The position numbers and the translations under genes were made by a program. This document shows positions 1-9,442 of a stretch of DNA of 64,000 nt, one piece after another; the stretch's first letter is position 1, and each line of letters opens with the position of its first letter. The notes under the pieces are model-generated. The model ran no database searches. It was given only the letters and a program-made list of their open reading frames with translations, and was not told the DNA's origin. The DNA is from Lampropedia aestuarii (GTDB taxonomy: Bacteria > Pseudomonadota > Gammaproteobacteria > Burkholderiales > Burkholderiaceae_C): contig NZ_SSWX01000005.1 in assembly GCF_004803635.1 (NCBI RefSeq), positions 112,348-176,347 on the forward strand, in the 5' to 3' direction.

Positions 1-890
1 CGCCCGCGCAGGCTGCGGTCCGGGTGGTCAAACACCCGGCTGGTGCGCAGCGCTTGGCGCCAGCTGTCTTCGCTGATGTCCAGCATGGTCTCTTCACGCA
101 ATTCGCGCAGGCACGACTGCCACAGCGTATCGCGTGGCTCCAGATAACCACCGGGCAAGGCGTACAGGCCCTGTCCAGGCATTTGCCCGCGCTCGACCAG
201 CAGCACATGGCCCTGGCATTGCACCAGCGCATCGACGGTGATGAACATCGGCGGGTAGGGCGCGCTGGCCCACGACTGGTGGTAGCTTTTGAGCATTTGC
301 CACTCTTGCTGCAGCAGCGCGAAATCAGCACTTGTGCGCCACTGCAGCAGCCACTGTGCCACTGCCTCTGGCACATGGGCCAGGAGCAGGTTGTGCAAGG
401 CGTCCAGCTCTGTTGGTGCCGCATCCAGGGCGGTTGCAAAGCAGGCTTGGCGCACTACGGTGGCATCGGTTTGGCCCTGGCGCGGGAAGTTCAGCAGCTC
501 CCAGGTGGGGAACTGGGCCAGATAAGCGCTGCTGGCATCTTTGAAGTGGCCAACCAGGGCCACGGTTGGCGTGGCACCAGGCAGCGATTGCGCCAACAGG
601 TCTTTGACGCCACTGTGCACCGCTTGCACCCAGCGCGCTTCATCGTAAAAGTCGCGCATCGCCAGAAACTGCACACGCTGACGGTCGACTTCGGGCAGTG
701 CGGCCAGCAGCATGTCCCGGCGTTCTTGCCAGGTAAACGGGTTTTTCGGCGTGCGCGACTGGAAGGCCGAGCCCAGCACAACCACGACACGCTCTGCGGC
801 ATTCAGTGCATGGCGCAGCATGGCCAGATGGCCTGAATGTGGGGGTTGGAATCGGCCAATGAAAATTGCAGCATCGAATCGGTGGGCCAT
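1..890 (-). CDS. nadM: NadM-type nicotinamide-nucleotide adenylyltransferase fused to Nudix hydrolase (partial, C-terminus off the window)
   Basis: The reading frame runs from an ATG at 890 to the left edge without a stop. The N-terminus carries the nucleotidyltransferase signature GRFQPPHSGH (residues 12-21), with its two histidines for ATP binding. The C-terminal third holds a Nudix box that keeps RELREE, although the first Glu of the consensus is Asp and the late Gly is Met. Known NadM-Nudix enzymes make NAD from NMN and ATP and hydrolyse ADP-ribose-type substrates. It lies downstream of pncB and an acetyltransferase on the same strand, which fits NAD salvage. The last Nudix residues are outside the window, so hydrolase competence cannot be judged. 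Confidence 0.88.
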   Translation of the reverse strand, partial: MAHRFDAAIFIGRFQPPHSGHLAMLRHALNAAERVVVVLGSAFQSRTPKNPFTWQERRDMLLAALPEVDRQRVQFLAMRDFYDEARWVQAVHSGVKDLLAQSLPGATPTVALVGHFKDASSAYLAQFPTWELLNFPRQGQTDATVVRQACFATALDAAPTELDALHNLLLAHVPEAVAQWLLQWRTSADFALLQQEWQMLKSYHQSWASAPYPPMFITVDALVQCQGHVLLVERGQMPGQGLYALPGGYLEPRDTLWQSCLRELREETMLDISEDSWRQALRTSRVFDHPDRSLRG

Positions 891-925
891 GCAAAACACT
901 CCGTGAATGTGTCTGTCAGCGCTTG

Positions 926-1420
926 TCAGTCTGCCTTTGATGGTGCAGCGGCAGGGCTTGGGCGCAGCATATCCACATGGGGTATGCCGTCTTCTAAATA
1001 GGGCGCGCTGTCAGCTACAAAGCCGACTGAGCCATAAAAGGCCTGCAAATGGCTTTGTGCGCTGAGGCGAATCGCTCTGCCAGGGTAGAGGCGTTCGGTC
1101 GCGGCAATCGCCTCCTGCATCAAGGCGCGGCCGAGTTGGAGGGCGCGAAACTCCGGCAAGACGATCACGCGCCCAATCGAGGGTTCGGCGAATTTCAAGC
1201 CAGGGCCAACAATGCGCGCATAGGCGCTCAATTGGCCGTTGCTGCGGCCTTGCAGGTGATGGGCCGCGGCGTCGTAGTCGTCCACCTCCTGGTAGGGGCA
1301 GTGTTGTTCGACGACAAAAATTGCCACCCGTGCCTGCACAATCTCCAGCAATTCGCTGGTGCTGAGCTCGGACAGGGGCGCACAGCGGAACTGGACGTTT
1401 GGCTGGGCGGGCACTGTCAT
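926..1420 (-). CDS. ElaA-like GNAT family N-acetyltransferase
   Basis: A 164-residue GNAT protein. The conserved ElaA-type stretch is visible: the [11 protein letters not shown] segment near residues 37-47, then [19 protein letters not shown], which is the acetyl-CoA binding loop (R/Q-x-x-G-x-A/G type), and the C-terminal YGSVGF strand. The acceptor substrate is unknown for this family. Its ATG overlaps the pncB stop codon (ATGA), so the two are translationally coupled, and nadM follows 35 bp after its stop. The setting suggests co-expression with NAD salvage, but this may be only operon packing. Confidence 0.85.
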   Translation of the reverse strand: MTVPAQPNVQFRCAPLSELSTSELLEIVQARVAIFVVEQHCPYQEVDDYDAAAHHLQGRSNGQLSAYARIVGPGLKFAEPSIGRVIVLPEFRALQLGRALMQEAIAATERLYPGRAIRLSAQSHLQAFYGSVGFVADSAPYLEDGIPHVDMLRPSPAAAPSKAD

Positions 1421-2637
1421 GGCTGTTTGACCTGGAACACCTGCATCAAGTAGTTGAGGAAGGTTTGGTCATCACACAGCAGCTTGCCAGGCGAGTCGGA
1501 GATTTTCGCCACCGGCTGGCCATTGGCACTGGTGAGCTTCATCACAATGGACAGCGGCTTCAGGCCCATGTCATTGGTCAGCTGCGTGCCAATGCCAAAG
1601 CCGCATTGCGTGCGGTCGGCAAAGTGGTGGTAGATGCGCAGCGCTTCTGGCACATCCAGACCGTCCGAAAACACCAGGCGTTTGGTGTGGGCGTCAATGC
1701 GCAGCCTGGCGTAATGCGCCAAGGCTTTCTCACCCCAGACTACCGGATCGCCCGAGTCATGGCGCAGGCCATCGAACAGCTTGGCAAAATACAAATCAAA
1801 GTCGGCGATGAATGCGTCCATGCCGACCGTGTCGGTGAGGGCGATGCCCAAATCCCCGCGGTACTCTTGCACCCAGCTCTCCAGCGCGGCTTTTTGGAAG
1901 TTGCGCAGCTGCACGACGCCCAGTGCCTGGTAGGTCTGGAAGTATTCGTGCGCCATCGTGCCAATGGGCACAATGTCCAGGTCCATCGCCAATTGCACGT
2001 TGGAGGTGCCTTTGAACCACTGCGGTGTTTCTTGCGCGAAGGTTTGCACGACATGGTGCTGCCACTGGCGCGAATAGCGCCTGCGCACGCCAAAGTCAAA
2101 CAGCTCGAACGGGTGGCGCAAGGCCGCTTCGCGGCCCAGGGTCTTGAGCTCTTCGACTTTGATGGCCAGGCGTTTTTTACCTTCAGTCAGCGCGGCCTGG
2201 GCATCGTACTGGCGAAAGTACAGCTCATTGACGATGGCCAGCACAAAGATCTCAAAGCCCATCACATGCACTTGCGGGCCTTTGGCCTCGATGTGCAAGT
2301 CATCGCCTTCTGCGTATGCGCGAATGAATGGGCGTTGGAATTGAAAGATGCGCAGAAAATCAATGAAATCGGACTTGATAAAGCGCAAAGCGCCCAGGTA
2401 CGCCAGTTCTTTTTCGCTAAAGCGCAATTGGCACAGCTGGTCCAGCTCGTGGTTGACCGCATCAAGCAGCAGGCTGAGTGGGAACTGCGGTTTTTTGCGA
2501 CAGACAAACCGGTACTCCGCCTGCGTTTGGGGGTGGCGATGCAGCATCGCTTGCCACATCGTGAACTTGTACAAGTCCGTGTCTAGCAGGCTGGTGATGA
2601 TGGGCTCAGTGCTGAACTGGGCGCTGGCTGAATGCAT
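1417..2637 (-). CDS. pncB: Nicotinate phosphoribosyltransferase
   Basis: A 406-residue protein of the usual family length. It opens with [17 protein letters not shown], the typical PncB start, and carries the FGVRRR and [11 protein letters not shown] segments and [12 protein letters not shown] near the phosphoribosyl site. It converts nicotinate and PRPP to nicotinate mononucleotide in the cytoplasm (Preiss-Handler salvage), usually with ATP hydrolysis. The ATG at 2637 has a GGAG ribosome site 9 bp upstream. It is first in a pncB-elaA-nadM cluster. An NrtR-like regulator 20 kb away (22299-23348) is a candidate controller, but no operator was identified here. Confidence 0.95.
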   Translation of the reverse strand: MHSASAQFSTEPIITSLLDTDLYKFTMWQAMLHRHPQTQAEYRFVCRKKPQFPLSLLLDAVNHELDQLCQLRFSEKELAYLGALRFIKSDFIDFLRIFQFQRPFIRAYAEGDDLHIEAKGPQVHVMGFEIFVLAIVNELYFRQYDAQAALTEGKKRLAIKVEELKTLGREAALRHPFELFDFGVRRRYSRQWQHHVVQTFAQETPQWFKGTSNVQLAMDLDIVPIGTMAHEYFQTYQALGVVQLRNFQKAALESWVQEYRGDLGIALTDTVGMDAFIADFDLYFAKLFDGLRHDSGDPVVWGEKALAHYARLRIDAHTKRLVFSDGLDVPEALRIYHHFADRTQCGFGIGTQLTNDMGLKPLSIVMKLTSANGQPVAKISDSPGKLLCDDQTFLNYLMQVFQVKQP

Positions 2638-3102
2638 GGGGTCTCCGAATCGGTCTCAAAGCCAGTGCCGACAAGCTCCCACTGTCATGCAGCACCTCTT
2701 TAAACGCGAATGGCAACTGCGCCAATCACGGGGGGCTAGTGTAGCCCGCTACGCTTAGGCGGCAAGACAACAGGTGCCATTGTGCCTTGATTGGCAGTGC
2801 TTTGCACTGCGGCGTGTGGCATCCTTGTTGCTTGCGCGCGAACAATGCACGCGATTGCAGCCGCTGTGGTGTCGTATGGCTTGGGCGCTCACTGGCGTGC
2901 GCGTACCCACAGCGCACCTGCGTCAGCCACATGCCTGCTGGAGGCCAAAGCAGGCGCCAATCCACTGCGGCCTGACCTTGTTGCGGCTTTTTTTGCTGTA
3001 TCAACCAGCCAATGATGGGATGGCGAACAGGCCCGCATAATCAGGTGCGCCTATAATTGGTGGTTTATTTGCGTTACCCTCTTTCTGTGTGATTGAACTC
3101 GC
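2638..3102. other. Non-coding gap between divergent pncB and fmdB-like gene
   Basis: No supported gene. A small perfect hairpin (GGGCTA/TAGCCC) lies at 2733-2747. A consensus minus-10 box TATAAT at 3052-3057 points rightwards, 46 bp before the fmdB-like ATG, with no good minus-35 box. The rest shows no clear structure. Confidence 0.5.
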
Positions 3103-3453
3103 ATGCCGATCTATGCTTACCAATGCAGCCAATGCCACTTTCGCAAGGATGTGCTGCAAAAACTCTCTGACGCCCCATTGACCGTTTGTCCAGAGTGCGG
3201 CGCAGCTGCATTTGAGAAGCAGTTGTCTGCGCCGAGCTTTCAGCTCAAAGGCACAGGCTGGTACGCCACAGATTTTAAAAACAGCGGTCAGGCTGCCAGC
3301 GCGGCGGGCAAAGCCACTGGTCAAGACAGTGCCAACGGCAAGGCCGATGCGGCTGCACCTGCCAGCAGTGCGGCGGCGGGCAGCGGCAGTGCGAGCAGCG
3401 CACCAGCGGCGCCTGCTGCCGCGCCTGTTGCAAGCAGCAGCGCTGCCGCCTGA
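3103..3453 (+). CDS. FmdB-like zinc-ribbon protein with Ala/Ser-rich tail
   Basis: 116 residues. The first 60 form the FmdB-type ribbon: [11 protein letters not shown] and later CPEC give two CxxC pairs for one zinc, followed by the family SAPSFQLKG segment. The FmdB family is regulatory or nucleic-acid-associated by annotation only. The last ~55 residues are almost only Ala, Ser, Gly and Pro, a low-complexity tail. It precedes aspS by 79 bp, as in other Burkholderiales, although the DUF502 membrane protein often found between them is not here. Confidence 0.85.
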   Translation: MPIYAYQCSQCHFRKDVLQKLSDAPLTVCPECGAAAFEKQLSAPSFQLKGTGWYATDFKNSGQAASAAGKATGQDSANGKADAAAPASSAAAGSGSASSAPAAPAAAPVASSSAAA

Positions 3454-3532
3454 GGCCGCTCAAGCCCTGTCCTTTAGTTCACACACAGCAGATTTTTTAC
3501 CGGCTGCATCCCAGCCAGAAACGGATTTCATC

Positions 3533-5332
3533 ATGGCAATGCGCACCCAGTACTGTGGCCTGGTCACAGAAGAATTGATTGGCCAAACAGTGTCCCTGTG
3601 CGGTTGGGTTAACCGCCGCCGCGACCACGGTGGTGTGATTTTTATTGACCTGCGCGACCGCGAAGGCTATGTGCAAGTGGTGTGCGACCCAGACCGCCCA
3701 GAGATGTTCTCAGTTGCCGAGTCGGTGCGCAATGAGTTTTGCGTGCAAATCAAAGGCTTGGTGCGCGCCCGTCCAGAAGGCACGACCAATGACAGCCTGA
3801 CCAGCGGCAAGATTGAAGTGCTGGCCCATGAAGTGATCGTGCTCAATGCGTCGGTCACGCCACCGTTCCAGCTCGACGATGACAACCTGAGCGAGAACGT
3901 GCGCCTGACGCACCGCGTGCTGGATCTGCGTCGCCCGTACATGCAGAAAAACCTGATGCTGCGCTACAAAACCTCGATTCAGGTGCGTAACTACCTGGAT
4001 GCGCTGGGTTTTGTCGACATCGAAACGCCGATGCTGGGCAAGAGCACGCCAGAAGGCGCGCGCGACTACCTCGTGCCATCACGTGTGCATGACGGCCATT
4101 TCTACGCGCTGCCCCAGTCGCCCCAGCTGTACAAGCAAATGCTGATGGTGGCTGGCTACGACCGTTACTACCAGATCACCAAGTGCTTCCGCGACGAAGA
4201 CTTGCGCGCTGACCGCCAGCCTGAATTCACCCAGATCGACTGCGAAACCTCGTTCCTGAACGAGGAAGAAATCCGCGCGATCTTCCAGCAAATGGTCGTC
4301 GAAGTGTTCAAGAAACAGTTGGACGTGGAGCTGGGCGAGTTCCCGCTGATGACCTACCAGGACGCGGCCTTCCGCTTTGGCTCGGACAAGCCGGACTTGC
4401 GCGTCAAACTCGAATTCACCGAGCTGACCGATGTGATGGCCGATGTGGACTTCAAGGTGTTCTCCACACCTGCCACCACCAAAGGCGGCCGTGTCGTGGC
4501 TTTGCGCGTGCCAGGCGGTGCGGCCATCAGCCGTGGTGAGATCGACCAGTACACCGAATTCGTCAAAATCTACGGCGCCAAAGGCCTGGCCTGGATCAAG
4601 GTCAACGAAGTGGCCAAAGGCCGCGATGGCCTGCAGTCGCCAATCGTCAAGAACTTGCATGACGCGGCTTTGACCGAAATTCTCAAGCGCACAGGTGCCC
4701 AGGATGGCGACCTGTTGTTCTTCGGTGCCGACAAAGCAAAAATCGTCAACGACGCCATTGGTGCCTTGCGCCTGAAAATCGGCCACAGCGAATTTGGCAA
4801 GGCCAATGGCTTGTTTGAAGACCGCTGGGCGCCGCTGTGGGTGGTGGACTTCCCGATGTTCGAATACGACGAGGAAAACGACCGCTGGGCGGCTGTGCAC
4901 CATCCGTTCACATCGCCAAAAGACGGCCATGAAGAACTGATGGTCAGCGATCCGGGCAAGTGCTTGGCCAAGGCCTACGACATGGTGCTTAACGGCTGGG
5001 AACTGGGCGGTGGCTCGGTGCGTATCCACCGCGCTGACGTGCAAAGCAAGGTGTTTGATGCGCTGAAGATCGGTCCTGAAGAAGCCCGCGCCAAATTCGG
5101 CTACCTGCTGGACGCGCTGCAATACGGCGCGCCGCCGCACGGTGGCCTGGCCTTCGGTCTGGACCGTTTGATCACCTTGATGACCGGTGCAGAATCGATC
5201 CGCGACGTGATTGCGTTCCCGAAAACACAGCGCGCGCAGGATTTGCTCACACAAGCCCCATCGCCGGTGGACGAGAAACAATTGCGCGAATTGCATATTC
5301 GCCTGCGCAACACGCAAGCGGCTGCGCAGTAA
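3533..5332 (+). CDS. aspS: Aspartyl-tRNA synthetase, probably non-discriminating
   Basis: 599 residues, normal for a bacterial class II AspRS. The anticodon-binding OB fold begins MRTQYCGL and includes [10 protein letters not shown]; the class II catalytic core has [18 protein letters not shown] (motif 2) and [10 protein letters not shown] (motif 3). It charges tRNA-Asp. The start chosen is MAMRTQYC at 3533; the open frame extends upstream to 3212, but that part overlaps fmdB and is not conserved. His32 and Gly83 match the residues that make Pseudomonas AspRS non-discriminating, so it may also charge tRNA-Asn for GatCAB; this is inference. Two hairpins follow the stop. Confidence 0.97.
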   Translation: MAMRTQYCGLVTEELIGQTVSLCGWVNRRRDHGGVIFIDLRDREGYVQVVCDPDRPEMFSVAESVRNEFCVQIKGLVRARPEGTTNDSLTSGKIEVLAHEVIVLNASVTPPFQLDDDNLSENVRLTHRVLDLRRPYMQKNLMLRYKTSIQVRNYLDALGFVDIETPMLGKSTPEGARDYLVPSRVHDGHFYALPQSPQLYKQMLMVAGYDRYYQITKCFRDEDLRADRQPEFTQIDCETSFLNEEEIRAIFQQMVVEVFKKQLDVELGEFPLMTYQDAAFRFGSDKPDLRVKLEFTELTDVMADVDFKVFSTPATTKGGRVVALRVPGGAAISRGEIDQYTEFVKIYGAKGLAWIKVNEVAKGRDGLQSPIVKNLHDAALTEILKRTGAQDGDLLFFGADKAKIVNDAIGALRLKIGHSEFGKANGLFEDRWAPLWVVDFPMFEYDEENDRWAAVHHPFTSPKDGHEELMVSDPGKCLAKAYDMVLNGWELGGGSVRIHRADVQSKVFDALKIGPEEARAKFGYLLDALQYGAPPHGGLAFGLDRLITLMTGAESIRDVIAFPKTQRAQDLLTQAPSPVDEKQLRELHIRLRNTQAAAQ

Positions 5333-5339
5333 GCGGCAT

Positions 5340-5377
5340 GCAAGTCCGCGTGGTGTGGATTACCACGCAGGACTTGC
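5340..5377 (+). other. Long imperfect hairpin after aspS
   Basis: Starts 8 bp after the aspS stop. A 15-bp stem with one bulged base: GCAAGTCC-GCGTGGT pairs with ACCACGC-A-GGACTTGC around a 7-nt loop. No T-run follows, so it is more likely an RNA-stability or pausing hairpin than a terminator on its own. Confidence 0.6.
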
Positions 5378-5400
5378 CTAAGGAGCGCCAATACAAGCTG

Positions 5401-5429
5401 AAAAGCCACCTGTCACAGGTGGCTTTTTT
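5401..5429 (+). terminator. Intrinsic terminator of aspS, probably bidirectional
   Basis: AAAAGCCACCTG, loop TCA, then CAGGTGGCTTTTTT: a perfect 12-bp stem with a T-run on the plus strand and an A-run on the other side. It can also end the leftward methyltransferase transcript that finishes at 5471. Confidence 0.92.
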
Positions 5430-5470
5430 AATGCCGCAAGCCGTTGGCGCTGCGCTTGTTTGGGCGTTTG

Positions 5471-6259
5471 TTATGCAGGCACCGTGCCCTTGATCGCATT
5501 GGCACGGGCGCTGTAGCGGATGCGGCCCTCGGCGTCGGCGCTCAAGCGCTTTTGCAGGCGCGCACGAATGGCATTGCGCTGCGTCTCGCTCATGTTGGCC
5601 AGAGTGCCGCCCACGCTGGGCGCCCCCAATGCGGTGCTCCAGAAATCCTCAAAATCCGCAAAGCTGCGCTCTACGGTGATGGTGCGCGATTCGACCTGCT
5701 CCAAACCGGCTTCTTGCCATAAGGCCAGCATCACATCCAGCCGCGAGGCATCGGCGCTGGGCGCGGCAGGCACGGGAAAGCCTTCGGCGCTGATGGCAGC
5801 TTGCAAGGCGGCGTAAGGAAAGCCGCCGCCCTCCATGTCCCACGCATAGGCGCCAACCCAGCCGCCGGGGCGCACTACGCGGCGCATTTCAGCCACGCCA
5901 CGGGCAGGATCAGGCACGAAAAAAATCACCAGTGGCATCACGGCCACATCAAAGCGCTGTGCAGGGTAGGGCAGGGCCATCGCGTCAGCGATGAGCAACT
6001 GCGCCTGTGCTAGCGCAGCGCGCGTGCGCGCATAGCCCAGTTGTGGCTCGGATGGGTCAATGCCGTGCACCTCACTGGGCTGGGCATGCTCAATCAGCAT
6101 TTCTGTGAAAGCCCCGTTGCCGCAGCCCACATCCAGCCAGCGCTGGCCCGTGGGCGCGGCCAACCAGTCTAGAAATACCTGGCCGACCAGCTGGCTCCAT
6201 TGGCCCATGTAGCGCTCATAAGCAGCGCCATTTTGAAAGCGAATCGTTGGGTTGTTCAT
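5471..6259 (-). CDS. Class I SAM-dependent methyltransferase (Methyltransf_11/25 type)
   Basis: 262 residues. Motif I LDVGCGNGAF at 42-51 binds S-adenosylmethionine, followed by GIDPSEPQL (motif II acidic residue) and RVVRPGGWVGAYAWD (post-motif strand). No N-terminal signal, so cytoplasmic. Substrate unknown; small-molecule methylation is likely from the fold. It is monocistronic, with a gap of 126 bp to the DUF1090 gene, and probably ends at the shared terminator at 5401-5429. Confidence 0.88.
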   Translation of the reverse strand: MNNPTIRFQNGAAYERYMGQWSQLVGQVFLDWLAAPTGQRWLDVGCGNGAFTEMLIEHAQPSEVHGIDPSEPQLGYARTRAALAQAQLLIADAMALPYPAQRFDVAVMPLVIFFVPDPARGVAEMRRVVRPGGWVGAYAWDMEGGGFPYAALQAAISAEGFPVPAAPSADASRLDVMLALWQEAGLEQVESRTITVERSFADFEDFWSTALGAPSVGGTLANMSETQRNAIRARLQKRLSADAEGRIRYSARANAIKGTVPA

Positions 6260-6385
6260 CAGATCAAAATCGTTTCAGACAAGAAAAGTGGCAGGCCTGC
6301 AGACAGGGACTGCCAGCGCAGCCGCACTGGCGCTGCCATTGGTGATGGCAGGCTGTGGCCTGTGCGCTCATGCCAGGGTAGCGCC

Positions 6386-6772
6386 TTATTGCGGCAGTGG
6401 CCGCTGGGCTTGTTGCAAGTCTTGCTGCGCTTCTTGCAGTTTGCTTTGCCTGCGCGCTATTTTCTTGGGATCGCCCTTGGCCCGGGCCTCGGCCAGTTCT
6501 TGTTCGCGCTCGGCGACTTTGTGCTCGGCCTTGGTGATGCGCTCCTGGCGCTCTTGCTCCAGCGAGGCATCGCTGCAGTTCGCCTTGTGGGCGGCCAAAG
6601 CGCGTTCAAGGCCGGCGATTTGGTACTGGTTGCCCGCTTGTTTGGCAAAGCCCAGCTGTGTCTCAATTTCTTGTTGCTTGTATGCGCAGGCAGCAGAAGG
6701 CGCGGCCTGGGCGATAGTGCTGGCAGCCATCAATGCAATCGCCATCAGGCTGGAATAAAGCACGGCTTTCAT
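6386..6772 (-). CDS. DUF1090 family secreted protein (YqjC-like)
   Basis: 128 residues. A signal peptide (residues 1-23, ending AQA) is followed by a charged helical region with CAYKQQEIETQL and many Gln/Glu/Lys, predicted coiled coil, typical of DUF1090/YqjC periplasmic proteins of unknown function. The start at 6772 is set by an AGGAG site. Its ATG overlaps the stop of the upstream kinase (ATGA at 6769-6772), so translation is coupled. Confidence 0.88.
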   Translation of the reverse strand: MKAVLYSSLMAIALMAASTIAQAAPSAACAYKQQEIETQLGFAKQAGNQYQIAGLERALAAHKANCSDASLEQERQERITKAEHKVAEREQELAEARAKGDPKKIARRQSKLQEAQQDLQQAQRPLPQ

Positions 6773-7353
6773 AAATGCTCCTTGTCGTCTGGGGGTGTTG
6801 AGGCCACGGCTGCAGAGGTCAGCGCCGCCACAATGGCTTGAGTATGCTTCGGATTGCACAGCTCTGTCCAATGCAGATGCGCATAGGCAGGGTCATTGCG
6901 CAGTAAAGAGTAGCGCAGCCGGTTTTTGTGCCAAGTCTGCATCGACCACAGAATGACCGACTCTTTGGACAGCAAGGACATGCGCAAGGATTCGCGATTG
7001 CCACTGAAGAGCCGCTCGCGCGTGATGGCGCGGCTGAGTGTGCGCCACACAATTCGGCGCAGTACCGTCATGCGGCCAAAGTTCAGCCACACTACATGGG
7101 TGGCCCTGGGCCATAGCACGTCTCGCACAGCACTGTAATTGCCATCGGCGACCCAGCAAGGGCCAGTCGTGGCCTTGTCCACCGCGCTCTTAAAAACCTC
7201 GGGCGGCACGGCCTGCCAGTTCGGGCCCCAGTACAAGCTGTCCATTTCAATGTGCTGGTAGCCAAGCGCCTGGGCCAGTTGCTTGCCCATGCTGGTTTTG
7301 CCTGAGCCGCTGGTGCCAATGACCATGATGCGCATGGGCAGTGTGTGAGACAT
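6769..7353 (-). CDS. Small P-loop kinase, adenylate-kinase/topology-modulation-like
   Basis: 194 residues from the ATG at 7353, which has AGGAG 8 bp upstream; a longer frame to 7401 lacks a ribosome site. The Walker A loop GTSGSGKT is at 13-20, and the DSLYWGPNW and WVADGNYS segments are those of the FlaR/topology-modulation-like nucleotide kinase group. Likely a cytoplasmic nucleotide or small-molecule kinase; substrate unknown. It overlaps the following DUF1090 gene by 4 bp. Confidence 0.82.
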   Translation of the reverse strand: MSHTLPMRIMVIGTSGSGKTSMGKQLAQALGYQHIEMDSLYWGPNWQAVPPEVFKSAVDKATTGPCWVADGNYSAVRDVLWPRATHVVWLNFGRMTVLRRIVWRTLSRAITRERLFSGNRESLRMSLLSKESVILWSMQTWHKNRLRYSLLRNDPAYAHLHWTELCNPKHTQAIVAALTSAAVASTPPDDKEHL

Positions 7354-7667
7354 GTGAACTACTCCTAGGTTGAGGTGCTTGCTGTCGCAGAGGGTGTGCA
7401 ATCTGGCCTAGGCGCTACGTGCGAGAGAGCTTGGGCCGCCTGCTGAAGTGCTGCAGCAGCCGATTTGTTCAGCGCAGATACGGGCCGAGCCACTCTTACA
7501 GTGCGCAGCTCTTGCTGGCTGCATGCGGGTAAACAGGCGCGTGGCCAGGCGTTTTTCTGCTGTTGAAGGCCAGCTTAACCGCCGACTCAGGCATGTTCAA
7601 TGGCTTGGTTGCAGCCTTGTTTGTGCCTGCATTGAACGCGTTCTGAGTACTGTGCGCATGGCTGGTT
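7354..7667. other. Non-coding gap
   Basis: 314 bp upstream of the kinase and downstream of the Vat-like gene. I see no convincing gene, RNA or terminator in it. Confidence 0.4.
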
Positions 7668-8309
7668 TTAAAGCCGATCGGCACAGGCTTGCAGTGCTGC
7701 CACATCGCCTGCGGTAATCAGGTGCAGGTGCGCTGTGATGGCCTCAACCGGCCAATCCCACCAGGCGATGGCGTTGAGCGTCTCGATCACCTCGGGCGCA
7801 AAGCGTTGTTTGAGCGGTTTGGCCGGGTTGCCGCCAACAATGGTGTAGGGCGCGACATCGGAGGTGACCACCGAACGCGAGGCAATAATCGCGCCATTGC
7901 CAATCTGCACCCCCGGCATGATCAGTGCCTGGTAGCCAATCCAGACATCATGGCCAATCACGGTATCGCCTTTGTAGGGCAAATCGCCGGGTGCGGGCAT
8001 GGCCTTTTCCCAGCCATTGCCAAAGATCTGGAATGGGTAGGTGGAGATGCCCGAGAGCTTGTGGTTGGCGCCATTCATGATGAATTGCACCCCGCGCGCA
8101 ATCGCGCAGAACTTGCCAATGATGAGCTTGTCGCCAATGAATGGAAAGTGGTAGAGCACATTGCGCTCAAAGTTTTCGGAGTTCTCTGGGTCGTCGTAGT
8201 AGCTGTAGTCGCCCACGACGATGTTCGGATTGGTGATGGTGTTTTTGATAAAACACACCTGTGGAAAACCCACCATTGGGTGCGGATTGGCAGGGTCTGG
8301 ACCATGCAT
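7668..8309 (-). CDS. Vat/CatB-like xenobiotic O-acetyltransferase (hexapeptide repeat)
   Basis: 213 residues, the same length as Vat and CatB trimeric acetyltransferases. Left-handed beta-helix hexapeptides are clear (IGHDVWIGYQALIMPGVQIG, then NGAIIASRSVV). The catalytic His of the NGANHKL loop is His83. Known members acetylate streptogramins, chloramphenicol or unknown acceptors with acetyl-CoA. The start at 8309 has AAGGAG; the frame continues upstream to 8411 without support. It lies 62 bp after the LysR gene on the same strand. Whether it confers resistance cannot be read from sequence. Confidence 0.87.
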   Translation of the reverse strand: MHGPDPANPHPMVGFPQVCFIKNTITNPNIVVGDYSYYDDPENSENFERNVLYHFPFIGDKLIIGKFCAIARGVQFIMNGANHKLSGISTYPFQIFGNGWEKAMPAPGDLPYKGDTVIGHDVWIGYQALIMPGVQIGNGAIIASRSVVTSDVAPYTIVGGNPAKPLKQRFAPEVIETLNAIAWWDWPVEAITAHLHLITAGDVAALQACADRL

Positions 8310-8371
8310 AAACAACTCCTTGATCAATGAGAGAGCAGCGCAGCAGGGGCCGGCTGTCGCTTTGAGGTGTT

Positions 8372-9352
8372 TCAGTACGCCCGTATCTGCCGCGCCTGGG
8401 CTTTGATGCATTCTTTGAAGCTGCCCACAATCGCCGGCGTCTGCACGCCTTGACGCACCACCATCCCATAAGGCTCGGCGCTGGAGCGAATCGCCAGGTT
8501 CAGGCGGCGTAAGCTGCCGGTTTTTTCAAAGAACTCCTGAGTCTCGCGTGACATCAGGGCGACCAGGTCGGGGCTTTTATTGAGCAGCAAGGCGGTAGCG
8601 AAGGTTGACGAGGTTTCAATCGGTTTGCGGTGAAAGCTCACATTCAGGCTGGCGGCCTCGCGCTCCAGCAAGGTGCGCAGTGGCATATGGCCGGGAAACA
8701 AAATCCACGGGTATTGCGCCGCTTCTTGCAGCGTGACCTGCTCGCGAAATGCCAGAGGGTGAACGGGCGAGACCACGACGCTGGCCTCTTCATCGCTGAG
8801 CCATTCAAAATGGAACAACTCCGACTGGGTTGCGACCGAGGTGCGGCACAAGGCGATGTCCAACGTGCCGCTTTGCAGGCCTTCGAGCAAATCCGCGCTC
8901 GTGCCTTCGCGCAGGTCGACCACGACATCGGGGTGCTGTTTTTGAAACCTCAGCAGCGCATCGGCCACCACGGCGGCTAAAGCGCCAGCAATCGTGCCGA
9001 TCGAAATACGCACGCCAGCTGCGCGTGAGAGCGCCGCCATTTCGTTGTGCATGTGCGCCAGGCTCGACAGCATCAGCCGCGCATGGCGAATCACGCACTG
9101 GCCCATATCGGTGGCCACCAAGCCCTGGGGCGTGCGGGCAAACAGCACTGTGCCCAGCGTTTCTTCAATTTCTTTCAGGGCCTTGCTGACACCGGGCTGG
9201 GACATGTGCAGCAGCGTCGCCGCCTGGTGTGCCGAGCCCATGTCCTGCACCGCAATCAGCAGTTTGAAATGGCGGAATTTCAGGCGCGAATTGACGGCGT
9301 GCAAGGTGGCTAACTGAGGGTTTTCCTGAGCGGGTTTTTCCGGAGATTCCAT
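8372..9352 (-). CDS. LysR-type regulator of the divergent sugar-acid operon
   Basis: 326 residues: N-terminal winged HTH (about 25-85, LKFRHFKLLIAVQDMGSAHQ ... QPGVSKALKEIEETLG) and a substrate-binding effector domain. The RHFKLL start is that of the GbpR/PcaQ-like subgroup, which senses sugar or aromatic acids. It is divergent to the FAH hydrolase gene with a 90-bp gap, the standard layout for LysR control of that operon; the effector would be an intermediate of the pathway (inference). Confidence 0.92.
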   Translation of the reverse strand: MESPEKPAQENPQLATLHAVNSRLKFRHFKLLIAVQDMGSAHQAATLLHMSQPGVSKALKEIEETLGTVLFARTPQGLVATDMGQCVIRHARLMLSSLAHMHNEMAALSRAAGVRISIGTIAGALAAVVADALLRFQKQHPDVVVDLREGTSADLLEGLQSGTLDIALCRTSVATQSELFHFEWLSDEEASVVVSPVHPLAFREQVTLQEAAQYPWILFPGHMPLRTLLEREAASLNVSFHRKPIETSSTFATALLLNKSPDLVALMSRETQEFFEKTGSLRRLNLAIRSSAEPYGMVVRQGVQTPAIVGSFKECIKAQARQIRAY

Positions 9353-9442
9353 TTTGGTAATTGCCTGCGAACAAGTCGCATAGGTGCAAGACGTGAAAGT
9401 TTCTAAACTGGACAGATTGTTTTAACGATTGCAAAGGTCGAT

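Noticed and set aside
24-836. 270-codon plus-strand frame at the window start
   Set aside because: The opposite strand encodes a clear NadM-Nudix protein that runs off the window.
4079-5317. 412-codon open frame opposite aspS
   Set aside because: Shadow of aspS with no domain or ribosome site.
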